Shown here one piece after another: positions 1 to 6,956 of a DNA stretch of 8,187 bases (positions are counted from its first letter, which is position 1; every line of letters starts with the position of its first letter). Both the position numbers and the translations under genes were made by a program. Under the pieces are notes generated by a model that made no database searches, had not been told where the DNA came from, and worked only from the letters and a program-made list of their open reading frames with translations. This stretch comes from Betaproteobacteria bacterium (lineage in GTDB: Bacteria > Pseudomonadota > Gammaproteobacteria > Burkholderiales > SG8-41): positions 1-8,187 of the forward strand of contig JAKFUJ010000131.1 in the NCBI GenBank assembly GCA_021732805.1. The letters run 5' to 3'.

Positions 1-2155
1 CAACAGGATCGTGAATCACCAGCTTACCGCTCTCGCCGCCATAATTGGCAATCCAGTCTTCCAGCAGCTTCGCCTCCGCCGCCTTCGGATCCTTTTTCCA
101 GGTCTCGGTGTTCTTCAGTTCCATCGCATACTCGACCATCAGCGCCTGAATCTCTTCTGCAGTTGCGTCGTGCGGCTTCTTGCATTTGCCGCACAGCCGC
201 TTGGCCAGACGCTGCGCCAGAATACCCAGCAGCGCATCGGCGAAGTTGAAAGGATCCATGCCCATGTCGAGCAGGCGGATGATCGATTCCGGCGCACTGT
301 TGGTATGCAGTGTGGCGAACACCAGATGGCCCGTCAGCGAAGCCTCAATGCCGGTGCCGGCAGTTTCCTTGTCGCGCATCTCACCAACCATGATGATGTC
401 CGGATCAGCACGGAGGAAGGCTTTCATCGCCACGGCAAAGGTCATTCCGGCCTTCGGATTCATCTGCACCTGGCGCAGGCCTTTCTGCGTGATCTCGACC
501 GGGTCTTCCGCGGTCCAGATCTTGGTGTCGGAGGTGTTCAGGTAACCCAGTACCGAATGCAGCGTCGTCGTCTTGCCGGAACCGGTCGGGCCGCACACGA
601 AAAACAAGCCGTACGGCTTGGACACCACTTCCTTCAGCGTCTCGTTGTTGAATTTGGTCAGGCCGAGTTTATCGAGCGGAATCGGTTCACCGGCCGCCAG
701 TATCCGCATCACGATATCTTCGACGCCGCCGGCGGACGGGATGGTCGCCACCCGCAGTTCGATGTCCAGCGGTCCGAATTTCTTGAACTTGATCTTGCCG
801 TCCTGCGGCCGGCGGCGTTCGGAAATGTCCAGATCGCACATGATCTTCAGGCGCGCCGCAAGCGCGCTGCGGTAACTCGCCGGCACCTGGATATAGGGCT
901 GCAGTGAACCGTCGCGGCGGAAACGGATTTCGGTCTTAGCCTTGCCGGGATAGGGTTCGATGTGAATGTCCGATGCGCCCATCTGGTAGGCATCGATGAT
1001 GATCTTGTTGACGAGTTTGACCAGTTCGTTATCTGCCGCGGCAGAGGCCACGTCATCACCGCCGGTGCTATCCCCTTCTGCATCGTCATCCAGCGTGCCG
1101 AGCATGTCTTCGATGTTGCCGGAATCCTCAAACCCGGTGCCTGCGCCGAACATCTGATCCAGCGTGCTGACAAACTCGGTGTTGGTGGTGACACGGTAGA
1201 CAATTTTGCTCTTCGGGAACACATTGCTGACCATCCGCGACGCCTTGACCCGCTCCGGGTCGGTGGTCATCACGACAATGCCGTCCTTGGTTTCGTCCAG
1301 CGGCACCCACTGATTAGTCTGGCAGAACTCGCGGTTCATGTTTTTCATCAGATCCGGCGGCTTGATGCGATCCTGCTTGAACGGCTCGTAGGGCACGCCA
1401 AAATAGGTTCCGAGCGCATCACCCAACGCCGGCAGCTTGACCTGGAATTCGTCTTTCAGCACCACTTCAACGTCGAGGTTCTTGCGCCGTGCCGAGCGCT
1501 GGGCGAGTTCCAGTTCCTCGCCTGAAATCACTGCGTTGGTGACCAGCCCGTCGTACTTGCTGCGCACCTGCATCATCGGGCCCTGGCGCTGGCGGAATGC
1601 GATAGCCAGCGTTTCGGTCAACGAAAACACACCCTCTTCCATCATCGGCGGGAAAGGATTGCCGGACTTGTTGTTGATGATCTGCACAACACCGATCAGA
1701 TCCTTGCTTTTGGACTCCATGACCGGCGCCACCAGCATCTGCTTGGTGCGATAACCGGTCTTGGCGTCGACCGCTTTCAGAAAATTGAGTTGCGCGCTGT
1801 AAGCCTTGAGTTCTACATCGTCATAGACATCACGGATATTGACGACACGCTTGTTGGCAGCAACAAAGCCGGCGATGGACTGCTCATTGATCGGCAGCTT
1901 GATGTCCTTGAATGAAGTCAGCCCCGTCTTGACCTTGGATATGATCGAGCCCTTGTCTTCGCTCAGCAGATAAATGGTCAGGCGGTCGGCATTGAACAGG
2001 GTGCACAGCTCCTGCGACATCTCGAGGATGATCTCGTCGATGTTCTTGGTCGCGTGGATCTTGTTGGTAACCGCCTGCAGTTTCTGCTGGAAACTCACTT
2101 TTTCAGCAAGATTGTCTGCCGCTGCTGCCGGTTTACTCTGGAGTACTGTGCTCAT
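1..2155 (-). CDS. GspE/PulE-type secretion or pilus assembly ATPase with N-terminal GAF domain (3' end beyond window)
   Basis: 718 residues are visible and the frame is uninterrupted; the C-terminus lies off the left edge. Residues ~20-190 form a GAF-like domain. Residues ~200-338 look like a divergent GspE N-terminal (T2SSE_N/MshEN-like) domain. An acidic linker follows (~341-368, rich in Asp/Glu/Gly), then the ATPase core. The core has the Walker A GPTGSGKTTT at 522-531 (Lys528), a Walker B/Asp-Glu region around 582-595 (RADPDIIMVGEMRD, Glu592) and a His-box with His610 and His617. The first CxxC of the family's zinc site is Cys655/Cys658. The family powers pilus or pseudopilus assembly at the cytoplasmic face of the inner membrane. 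The ATG is fixed by a strong AGAGGGG ribosome site and an in-frame stop just upstream. It is the last gene visible in the operon, 60 bases after the phosphodiesterase. Whether it serves type IV pili or type II secretion cannot be told here. The GAF fusion is not part of standard GspE or PilB and implies ligand control. Confidence 0.95.
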   Translation of the reverse strand, partial: MSTVLQSKPAAAADNLAEKVSFQQKLQAVTNKIHATKNIDEIILEMSQELCTLFNADRLTIYLLSEDKGSIISKVKTGLTSFKDIKLPINEQSIAGFVAANKRVVNIRDVYDDVELKAYSAQLNFLKAVDAKTGYRTKQMLVAPVMESKSKDLIGVVQIINNKSGNPFPPMMEEGVFSLTETLAIAFRQRQGPMMQVRSKYDGLVTNAVISGEELELAQRSARRKNLDVEVVLKDEFQVKLPALGDALGTYFGVPYEPFKQDRIKPPDLMKNMNREFCQTNQWVPLDETKDGIVVMTTDPERVKASRMVSNVFPKSKIVYRVTTNTEFVSTLDQMFGAGTGFEDSGNIEDMLGTLDDDAEGDSTGGDDVASAAADNELVKLVNKIIIDAYQMGASDIHIEPYPGKAKTEIRFRRDGSLQPYIQVPASYRSALAARLKIMCDLDISERRRPQDGKIKFKKFGPLDIELRVATIPSAGGVEDIVMRILAAGEPIPLDKLGLTKFNNETLKEVVSKPYGLFFVCGPTGSGKTTTLHSVLGYLNTSDTKIWTAEDPVEITQKGLRQVQMNPKAGMTFAVAMKAFLRADPDIIMVGEMRDKETAGTGIEASLTGHLVFATLHTNSAPESIIRLLDMGMDPFNFADALLGILAQRLAKRLCGKCKKPHDATAEEIQALMVEYAMELKNTETWKKDPKAAEAKLLEDWIANYGGESGKLVIHDPV

Positions 2156-2160
2156 GATTA

Positions 2161-2167
2161 CCCCTCT
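2161..2167 (-). promoter_or_regulatory. Ribosome binding site of the GspE-type ATPase gene
   Basis: On the minus strand this reads AGAGGGG, five bases before the ATG at 2155. An in-frame TGA lies at 2171-2173, so no longer N-terminus is possible. This supports the start codon used. Confidence 0.75.
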
Positions 2168-2215
2168 GCTTCATTGCTGCTGTTACTGACATGACCTCCA
2201 AGGGCCATGCCGGAC

Positions 2216-2983
2216 TCAGAATTCAAAAACCTGCTTCTGCTCAAGCATGCGCAACTGGCGCTGCGGCACCCGGGCCATGATCTGCTCCATGATCAATTCC
2301 GCTTCCCGCGGTTTGAAGTGTGTCACATAAATGGCCGGATCCAGTTGCAGTTTGGCCAGTTCCACCGCCAGCAGTTCCGGGCACAGGTGCTTGGAGATTA
2401 TCGCAAGTTCCCGCTCCGAGTCCGACAAGGCTGATTCGATGATGATATACTTTAAGTTATTGATTTTATTGATATATTTCCATAGTTCGTCCTGACTTGT
2501 CGTATCTCCGGTGAAGATCAGGCTGGCGGCGCCGGAATCCAGATGAAATCCCACAGCCGGCACCACGTGATTTGCCGGCACCGGAGTGATGATCCGCCCG
2601 CCGCCGATGGGTACCGACTCTCCCACACGCACCGGCGAGTAGCGCAACAGCGGGGACTTCGCATCCGGTATCTGCCTGAAGTCCGGCCACAGCTTCCAGT
2701 TGAACAGATGGTCGCTGAGAATATCCAGCGTTTCCCGAATCGCATGCAGCGTGACCGGTTTGCTGCGCTGCCAGCCGACGGTGTCGAGCAGGAACGGGAT
2801 CGAAGTCACATGATCGAGATGGGAATGCGTCAGGAAAATATGGTCGATGTTCGCCAGCTCCTGCAGCGACAGGTCGCCGACGCCGGTTCCGGCATCGATC
2901 AGCACATCGGCGTCCAGCAGCATCGAGGTCGTACGCAGATCACCGCCGATGCCGCCGCTGCAGCCGAGAATGCGCAGTTTCAT
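2216..2983 (-). CDS. Metallo-beta-lactamase-fold hydrolase, probable 3',5'-cyclic-nucleotide phosphodiesterase (class II type)
   Basis: This 255-residue protein has no signal peptide or membrane segment, so it is probably cytoplasmic. Metal ligands of the metallo-beta-lactamase fold are all visible: HSHLDH at 53-58, His139 (after PVPAN), Asp160 in FTGDT, and His222 in THFKP. Glu183 (IIIES), the SKHL motif near 197-200 and THFKP are features I associate with class II cAMP phosphodiesterases (PDEase_II/CpdP-like). The HxHLDH block follows the class II signature for about ten positions and then diverges at Pro63. The predicted reaction is hydrolysis of cAMP to AMP. Its ATG overlaps the cyclase stop codon by one base (TAATG), with no strong ribosome site of its own, so translation is probably coupled to the cyclase. 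That context strongly favours cAMP as substrate. The fold is certain. The substrate is inferred, and an RNase Z-like or other MBL hydrolase is the main alternative. Confidence 0.88.
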   Translation of the reverse strand: MKLRILGCSGGIGGDLRTTSMLLDADVLIDAGTGVGDLSLQELANIDHIFLTHSHLDHVTSIPFLLDTVGWQRSKPVTLHAIRETLDILSDHLFNWKLWPDFRQIPDAKSPLLRYSPVRVGESVPIGGGRIITPVPANHVVPAVGFHLDSGAASLIFTGDTTSQDELWKYINKINNLKYIIIESALSDSERELAIISKHLCPELLAVELAKLQLDPAIYVTHFKPREAELIMEQIMARVPQRQLRMLEQKQVFEF

Positions 2984-5217
2984 TACTTGGTCTCGAACTT
3001 GTGCACACCGTTCCAGCCTGCATCCGGCGGATTGGCGCGATACCCGGCGATGCGCTCCAGAAATACATCGTAAAGATAGGGCTTCACTGAAACTTTCTTG
3101 AGATTGATCAACTGCAGTTCCGCCTTGTCCCAGTCCTGGGCACGATAAAAGCGCAGTGCCTGATTCCAGAGTTTGATCTCGTCAAGCCGGGTTTGTTCCA
3201 CTGCACCTTCCAGCCCGAAGGGCTCGAAGATCGCCACCGGCTCGTCCTTGCCCTTGACCTGCACCAGGTCGATTTCGCGCAGCACGATGCCGGTGATGCG
3301 TTTTTTGGTGGGTTCGCCGATGATGATATCGGCGCCGTATTGCTTGGTAATGCCTTCCAGCCGCGAGCCCAGGTTCACCGCATCACCCATCACGGTGTAG
3401 GCCTTGCGGATTTTCGAACCCATGTCGCCGACGCGCATCACCCCGGAGTTGACACCGATGCCGATCGCAAACGGCGGCCAGCCCTTTTCACTGAATTTCT
3501 GGTTGAGCACTGCTGCCTGCTTCATCATGTCCAGCGCGGCGAGCACGCCATTCTGCGCATGATTGGGATCAGCTACCGGCGCCCCCCAGAACGCCATGAT
3601 CGCGTCGCCGATGTACTTGTCCAGCGTGCCGCGATGGCCTTCGCGGATCACCATGCTCATCGTGGTCAGATAATCATTGATGTACAGCGACAGGTCATCC
3701 GGAGACAGACTCTCCGAGATGGTGGTAAAGCCGCGCACATCGGAAAACAGCACCGTGAGATCTTCGGCGCGCGGCGCCATGTTGAACTGCTCGGGATTCA
3801 ATGCCATCTGCTCGACGAGCTCCGGCGGCACGTACTGCCCGAACAGGCTGGTAATCAACCGCGTGCCGCGGGCTTCGACCAGGAAGCCGTAGGCCATGTT
3901 GAACGTGAACAATATGAGAACCAGCAACACGCCCGAAGCCAGCGGCAGCACCAGATTGCCCCAATGAAATACCACCAGATTGGCGCCGACCACGCCCAGC
4001 AGCACCAGCGCAGTCACCAGCATGGATTTGAAAGGGGTCAACCGGGGCAACAACAACGTCAGCACAACCCCGGAAAGCAGCAACAGCAAGAACTCGGCGC
4101 CGACGACATACGGCGGCCGCTGCTTGATGTTGCCGTCGAGAATGCCGCTGATCAGGTTGGCATGGATCTCCACTCCGGGATAAACCGGATCCACCGGCGT
4201 CGCCCGCAAATCGAGCAAGCCTGGCGCCGTGGTGCCGATCAGCGCGATCTTGCCGCGCAGTTCCTCGACGGGAACGCGTTCGTTCAGCACATCAACCAGC
4301 GAGTAATACCGGTAACTGCCCTTGCTGCCGCGATAGGGCACCAGCGCCGCTGCCTGGAAATCGACGGGGATCTCGAACGGCCCGGACTTGATCCACTCGA
4401 GCCCGCTGTAGTCGGTGGTGCCATCCTGACTGACCACCGGCACCACCGGCGGCCGGTCATGAACCGCCCGTACCATCGCCAGCGACAGCGGTTCATAATA
4501 CGCGCCGGCGTGTTCAACCAGTATCGGCACCCGCCGCGTAATGCCGTCCTGATCCGGCAGCGGATTGATATGTCCCGCGCTGCTGGCGGCACTCTGCAAT
4601 CGCTCCAGGTTTGCGGTATAGCCCGACCATGAGGTGACACCGACCCTACGGTTTCCGAAAGCCCCGACCGGTAGCACCGGCGGCGGCAGCATGCCTTTTT
4701 TGGTGGTGTTGGCAGCGTCGTCGCTGAGCAGCACGTGACCGAGCACGACCGCTCGCCCCTTCATCTTGCTGGCGAATATGTCGTCGTATTCCAGTTGCGG
4801 CCGCACCTGGTCGAGCACCGACTGGAATTGCGGAACTCCTTTTAACTCGCGTTTTCCCAACCGCTCCAGCACCCGAATGCCGGAAGACTCATCGCGCTCG
4901 GCAAACACCACGTCAAAACCGACGACTGCGATACCGTACTTGTCGAACAGTTTGTCCAGCAGCAGCGCCAACCGGTCACGCGGCCATGGCCAGCGGCCTT
5001 CGCCGCCATTTTCCTTTTCCTGCAGGCTTTTTTCGTCGATGTCGAGAATGACGACACGGGGATCAACCGTGCGCGGCATCGTCAACCGCAGCCGTGTGTC
5101 ATAAACAATCGCTTCCAGGTTTTCGAGCAGCGGGACGCGAAAAAGATGAACCGCATGCGCAAGAAACATGGCGACTATCGCGATGCCTATGGCTATGCGA
5201 GCAAAATATTTTTTCAC
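2983..5217 (-). CDS. CHASE2 sensor adenylate cyclase (class III, K/T type), membrane-bound
   Basis: This 744-residue inner-membrane protein makes cAMP from ATP. One membrane segment (~9-25) precedes a periplasmic CHASE2 domain (~30-365, with YDTRLR near the start and PGVEIHANLISGIL near its end). Three closely spaced helices follow (~372-392, 398-417, 421-445), then a cytoplasmic class III cyclase domain (~484-665). Metal ligands are Asp493 (FSDVRGF) and Asp538 (KYIGD). The transition-state pair is Asn615 and Arg619 (NLGSRLE). The base-selecting pair is Lys534 and Thr608, which indicates ATP rather than GTP and the class IIIb subtype. The C-terminal tail (~675-744) looks helical and TPR-like. 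The start is GTG: an AGGA ribosome site lies seven bases upstream, and an in-frame TAG sits at 5227-5229. The next Met (residue 17) would destroy the first membrane helix. It overlaps the downstream phosphodiesterase gene by one base. The periplasmic signal sensed by CHASE2 is unknown. Confidence 0.95.
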   Translation of the reverse strand: MKKYFARIAIGIAIVAMFLAHAVHLFRVPLLENLEAIVYDTRLRLTMPRTVDPRVVILDIDEKSLQEKENGGEGRWPWPRDRLALLLDKLFDKYGIAVVGFDVVFAERDESSGIRVLERLGKRELKGVPQFQSVLDQVRPQLEYDDIFASKMKGRAVVLGHVLLSDDAANTTKKGMLPPPVLPVGAFGNRRVGVTSWSGYTANLERLQSAASSAGHINPLPDQDGITRRVPILVEHAGAYYEPLSLAMVRAVHDRPPVVPVVSQDGTTDYSGLEWIKSGPFEIPVDFQAAALVPYRGSKGSYRYYSLVDVLNERVPVEELRGKIALIGTTAPGLLDLRATPVDPVYPGVEIHANLISGILDGNIKQRPPYVVGAEFLLLLLSGVVLTLLLPRLTPFKSMLVTALVLLGVVGANLVVFHWGNLVLPLASGVLLVLILFTFNMAYGFLVEARGTRLITSLFGQYVPPELVEQMALNPEQFNMAPRAEDLTVLFSDVRGFTTISESLSPDDLSLYINDYLTTMSMVIREGHRGTLDKYIGDAIMAFWGAPVADPNHAQNGVLAALDMMKQAAVLNQKFSEKGWPPFAIGIGVNSGVMRVGDMGSKIRKAYTVMGDAVNLGSRLEGITKQYGADIIIGEPTKKRITGIVLREIDLVQVKGKDEPVAIFEPFGLEGAVEQTRLDEIKLWNQALRFYRAQDWDKAELQLINLKKVSVKPYLYDVFLERIAGYRANPPDAGWNGVHKFETK

Positions 5218-5224
5218 GCTGTCG

Positions 5225-5228
5225 TCCT
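5225..5228 (-). promoter_or_regulatory. Ribosome binding site deciding the GTG start of the cyclase
   Basis: The minus strand reads AGGA followed by seven bases and GTG at 5217. An in-frame TAG at 5227-5229 rules out any longer reading frame, so this GTG is the most upstream start possible. Confidence 0.65.
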
Positions 5229-5264
5229 AATGCGCCCCTGCATCGGCAAGGCAATGAAAGTTAT

Positions 5265-5286
5265 GGCGCACATGCGAATATGCACC
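5265..5286 (-). repeat. Imperfect inverted repeat forming a 9-bp hairpin in the cyclase leader transcript
   Basis: In minus-strand RNA, nine bases (GGUGCAUAU) can pair with AUGUGCGCC across a four-base UCGC loop, using two G-U pairs. The same positions on the plus strand would give two A-C mismatches, so the structure favours the coding-strand transcript. It ends about 48 bases before the GTG. No U run follows, so it is not an intrinsic terminator. A chance origin is possible. Confidence 0.35.
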
Positions 5287-5341
5287 GGCCCGTGCCGCCC
5301 CATGCACTGCGGGCACTCGCAAAAAGCCCGCTCAAGCATTC

Positions 5342-6118
5342 TTATTTCTTTATGAAAAACTCCATCTTCACCCCGGCCAGCTCTATCACGTCATGATCCT
5401 GCAGGGGTTGCGCCTGGGCATCAATCATCCTGCCGTTGATCACCGGAAACTTCGCACCTTCGACATGAGTGATGAAGTAACCCTGGGGGCGACGGGTAAT
5501 CACCGCCACCTGTAATCCGGGTTTACCCAGCGTTGTCAGGTTCTTGACCAGATCCAGTTCCCTGCCCGCACTGGGGCCGGTCAATATCTGGACTGCAGCC
5601 AGCGGATGTCCTTCAGCAGGTTTGGCCGGGGCCGCCGGCGCGGCAACTGCAGCAGGCGCTGGTGTTGCCGGCCTGGCGGGCGGCATCGAGCGCGGCGTGG
5701 GCGGGGGCATTGAAGGTTTGGGCGCCGGGGCCGGTTCATTGGCAGGCTTGGGCGCAGCGGAAGCTTTCGGCGGCGCGCGCAAAATCATCGTTTTCTCGAA
5801 ATCCTCACCGGCGGCCTGGCCTGCTGCTGGAGCGTCGGCGACGTATTTCAGCTTGTATTTGCCGATTTCGATGACGTCATTGTTCTGCAGGATGTGCTTC
5901 TTGATCGGGTTGCCATTGACTAAAGTCCCGTTGGTGGAACCCAGATCCTCCAGGAAGGAGTCGTTGAGTATGGTAACGATGCACGCATGCTCACCGCTGA
6001 CCGCCAGATTTTCGATCTGGATTTCGTTGGAGGGCTTGCGCCCGATCAGAATCCGCTCCTTGTCGAGCGGAACCTCGCGGATCATCGAGCCTTCGAGTGA
6101 AAGTATCAACTTCGCCAT
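5342..6118 (-). CDS. Protein with two FHA domains, the second degenerate
   Basis: This 258-residue cytoplasmic protein probably reads phosphothreonine. The first FHA domain (~20-92) has the expected binding residues: Gly26-Arg27 (IGRKPSNEI), Ser41 and His44 (SGEH), Asn63 (STNGT) and the following VNGN. A threonine motif FEKTMIL (Thr110) comes next, then a flexible Pro/Ala-rich linker (~115-170). A second FHA-like fold (~174-256) keeps the NG turn and the final QDHDVIELAGV strand, but it lacks the GR, S-x-x-H and STNG residues, so it probably does not bind phosphothreonine. It may mediate protein contact instead. Thr110 has Leu at +3 of a T-x-x-L pattern and may be phosphorylated by the nearby kinase. 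It lies 17 bases after the phosphatase gene, with a GGGGA ribosome site seven bases before the ATG. It is the presumed output adaptor of the kinase/phosphatase pair; its partner is not shown by the sequence. Confidence 0.93.
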   Translation of the reverse strand: MAKLILSLEGSMIREVPLDKERILIGRKPSNEIQIENLAVSGEHACIVTILNDSFLEDLGSTNGTLVNGNPIKKHILQNNDVIEIGKYKLKYVADAPAAGQAAGEDFEKTMILRAPPKASAAPKPANEPAPAPKPSMPPPTPRSMPPARPATPAPAAVAAPAAPAKPAEGHPLAAVQILTGPSAGRELDLVKNLTTLGKPGLQVAVITRRPQGYFITHVEGAKFPVINGRMIDAQAQPLQDHDVIELAGVKMEFFIKK

Positions 6119-6135
6119 AGTAGTATCCCCGTTGC

Positions 6136-6948
6136 TTATCTGAACCAGGACTTCAACCGGTCAACCAAACCAGCGCGGGCCGGGAAACTCTTCAGCACTC
6201 GCACCAGAATAACCGAAACATTGTCACGCCCGCCATTGTCATTGGCCTGCTGCACCAGTTGCTCTGCCGCCAGGGGCAGATTGGCCTGCAGCGAAGCCAG
6301 CGTCAATTCCATATCCTCGTCAGTTACCATGTCGTTCAGACCGTCCGAACACAGCAGGTAAATATCGCCGGGCAGCACCGGATAGCTGTGAACCTCGGCT
6401 TCGACCTCCGGGTCAATGCCCACCGCGCGCGTCACCAGATTCTTGTTCTGCGAATGCCGCGCCTGTTCCTTGGTAATCAGGCCGCTGTCGATCTGTTCCT
6501 GCAGCAGAGAATGATCGCGGGTCACCTGTTCAAGCTTGTTGGCGCGAAACCGGTACAGTCTTGAATCGCCGATATGGCCGACCACCAGCGAGTTATCGTG
6601 CCACAGCGCAACTACCAGGGTGGTGCCCATGCCGGCATACTGCGACTGGCTCTGCGCCGCCTGGAAAATTGCACTATTGGCGCGCACCGCATGTTCGCCG
6701 ACCAGACGCTCCGCAGAGGCCACATCGAACTCATCATTGACCGTTGTCAGCGCCTTTTTCAGCTCTGAGCCGATCATCGCCACGGCAATTCCGCTGGCCA
6801 CTTCACCGGCATTGTAGCCGCCCATGCCGTCGGCCAGAACAGCCACGCCGACAGCAGCATCGGCGGATATGCTGTCCTCGTTATGCGAACGCACCATGCC
6901 CGGATGGGTGGCGGTTGCAATTTCGATGACGCTGGACAGATCGTTCAT
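6136..6948 (-). CDS. PP2C-family (PPM) serine/threonine protein phosphatase
   Basis: This 270-residue soluble enzyme is close to the usual size of single-domain bacterial PP2C phosphatases. It dephosphorylates phospho-Ser/Thr proteins using bound Mn2+ or Mg2+. All main motifs are present: Arg20 with NED (23-25) in VRSHNED, the metal ligand Asp40 in LADGMGG, GMGTT (107-110), GHIGDSRLY (Asp128), TRDHS (Asp145-His146), CSDGL (Asp202) and GGRDNVSVIL (Asp242-Asn243). No membrane segment or signal peptide is seen. The ATG follows the kinase stop codon by eight bases, and the TGAGG ribosome site overlaps that stop, so the two genes are probably translationally coupled. Pairing with the kinase upstream and the FHA protein downstream indicates that it reverses the kinase's phosphorylations. 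It resembles the Stp/PrpC type found beside bacterial Ser/Thr kinases. Confidence 0.96.
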   Translation of the reverse strand: MNDLSSVIEIATATHPGMVRSHNEDSISADAAVGVAVLADGMGGYNAGEVASGIAVAMIGSELKKALTTVNDEFDVASAERLVGEHAVRANSAIFQAAQSQSQYAGMGTTLVVALWHDNSLVVGHIGDSRLYRFRANKLEQVTRDHSLLQEQIDSGLITKEQARHSQNKNLVTRAVGIDPEVEAEVHSYPVLPGDIYLLCSDGLNDMVTDEDMELTLASLQANLPLAAEQLVQQANDNGGRDNVSVILVRVLKSFPARAGLVDRLKSWFR

Positions 6949-6956
6949 TCCGTGCC

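Larger units (their letters stand above)
5218..5341 (-). other. 124-base spacer between FHA gene and cyclase gene
   Basis: This is the largest gap in the window; the other gaps are 60 bases or less. It holds the cyclase ribosome site and two inverted repeats (5265-5286 and 5309-5331). I see no clear -35/-10 pair and no hairpin followed by a T run. It could carry an internal promoter or an mRNA processing site, but the sequence alone does not show which. Confidence 0.5.

Noticed and set aside
11..907. Plus-strand open frame of 298 codons opposite the ATPase
   Set aside because: It is antisense to the Walker A/B region of the ATPase and in register with its codons. The Arg/His-rich translation has no domain features.
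2133..2199. Small 19-codon leader frame with a GGAGG sequence just before the ATPase gene
   Set aside because: The GGAGG is only two bases from the ATG at 2192, too close for normal initiation. The peptide is not recognisable and overlaps the ATPase start out of frame.
3193..4632. Long plus-strand open frame of 479 codons opposite the cyclase
   Set aside because: It lies entirely antisense to the cyclase coding region, whose motifs are unmistakable. Its translation is rich in His, Arg and Gln with no recognisable domain, as expected of a shadow frame in GC-rich DNA.
5282..5296. Possible sigma-54 promoter (GGCAC...GGTGC) upstream of the cyclase
   Set aside because: The GG and GC elements are 11 bases apart rather than the required 10, and the -12 element lacks TTGC. 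This is a weak match in GC-rich sequence.
5309..5331. Inverted repeat GCGGGC/GCCCGC as an intrinsic terminator after the FHA gene
   Set aside because: The stem is only six pairs with an 11-base loop, and on the transcribed strand the T run falls inside the loop rather than after the stem. It is not a functional terminator pattern.
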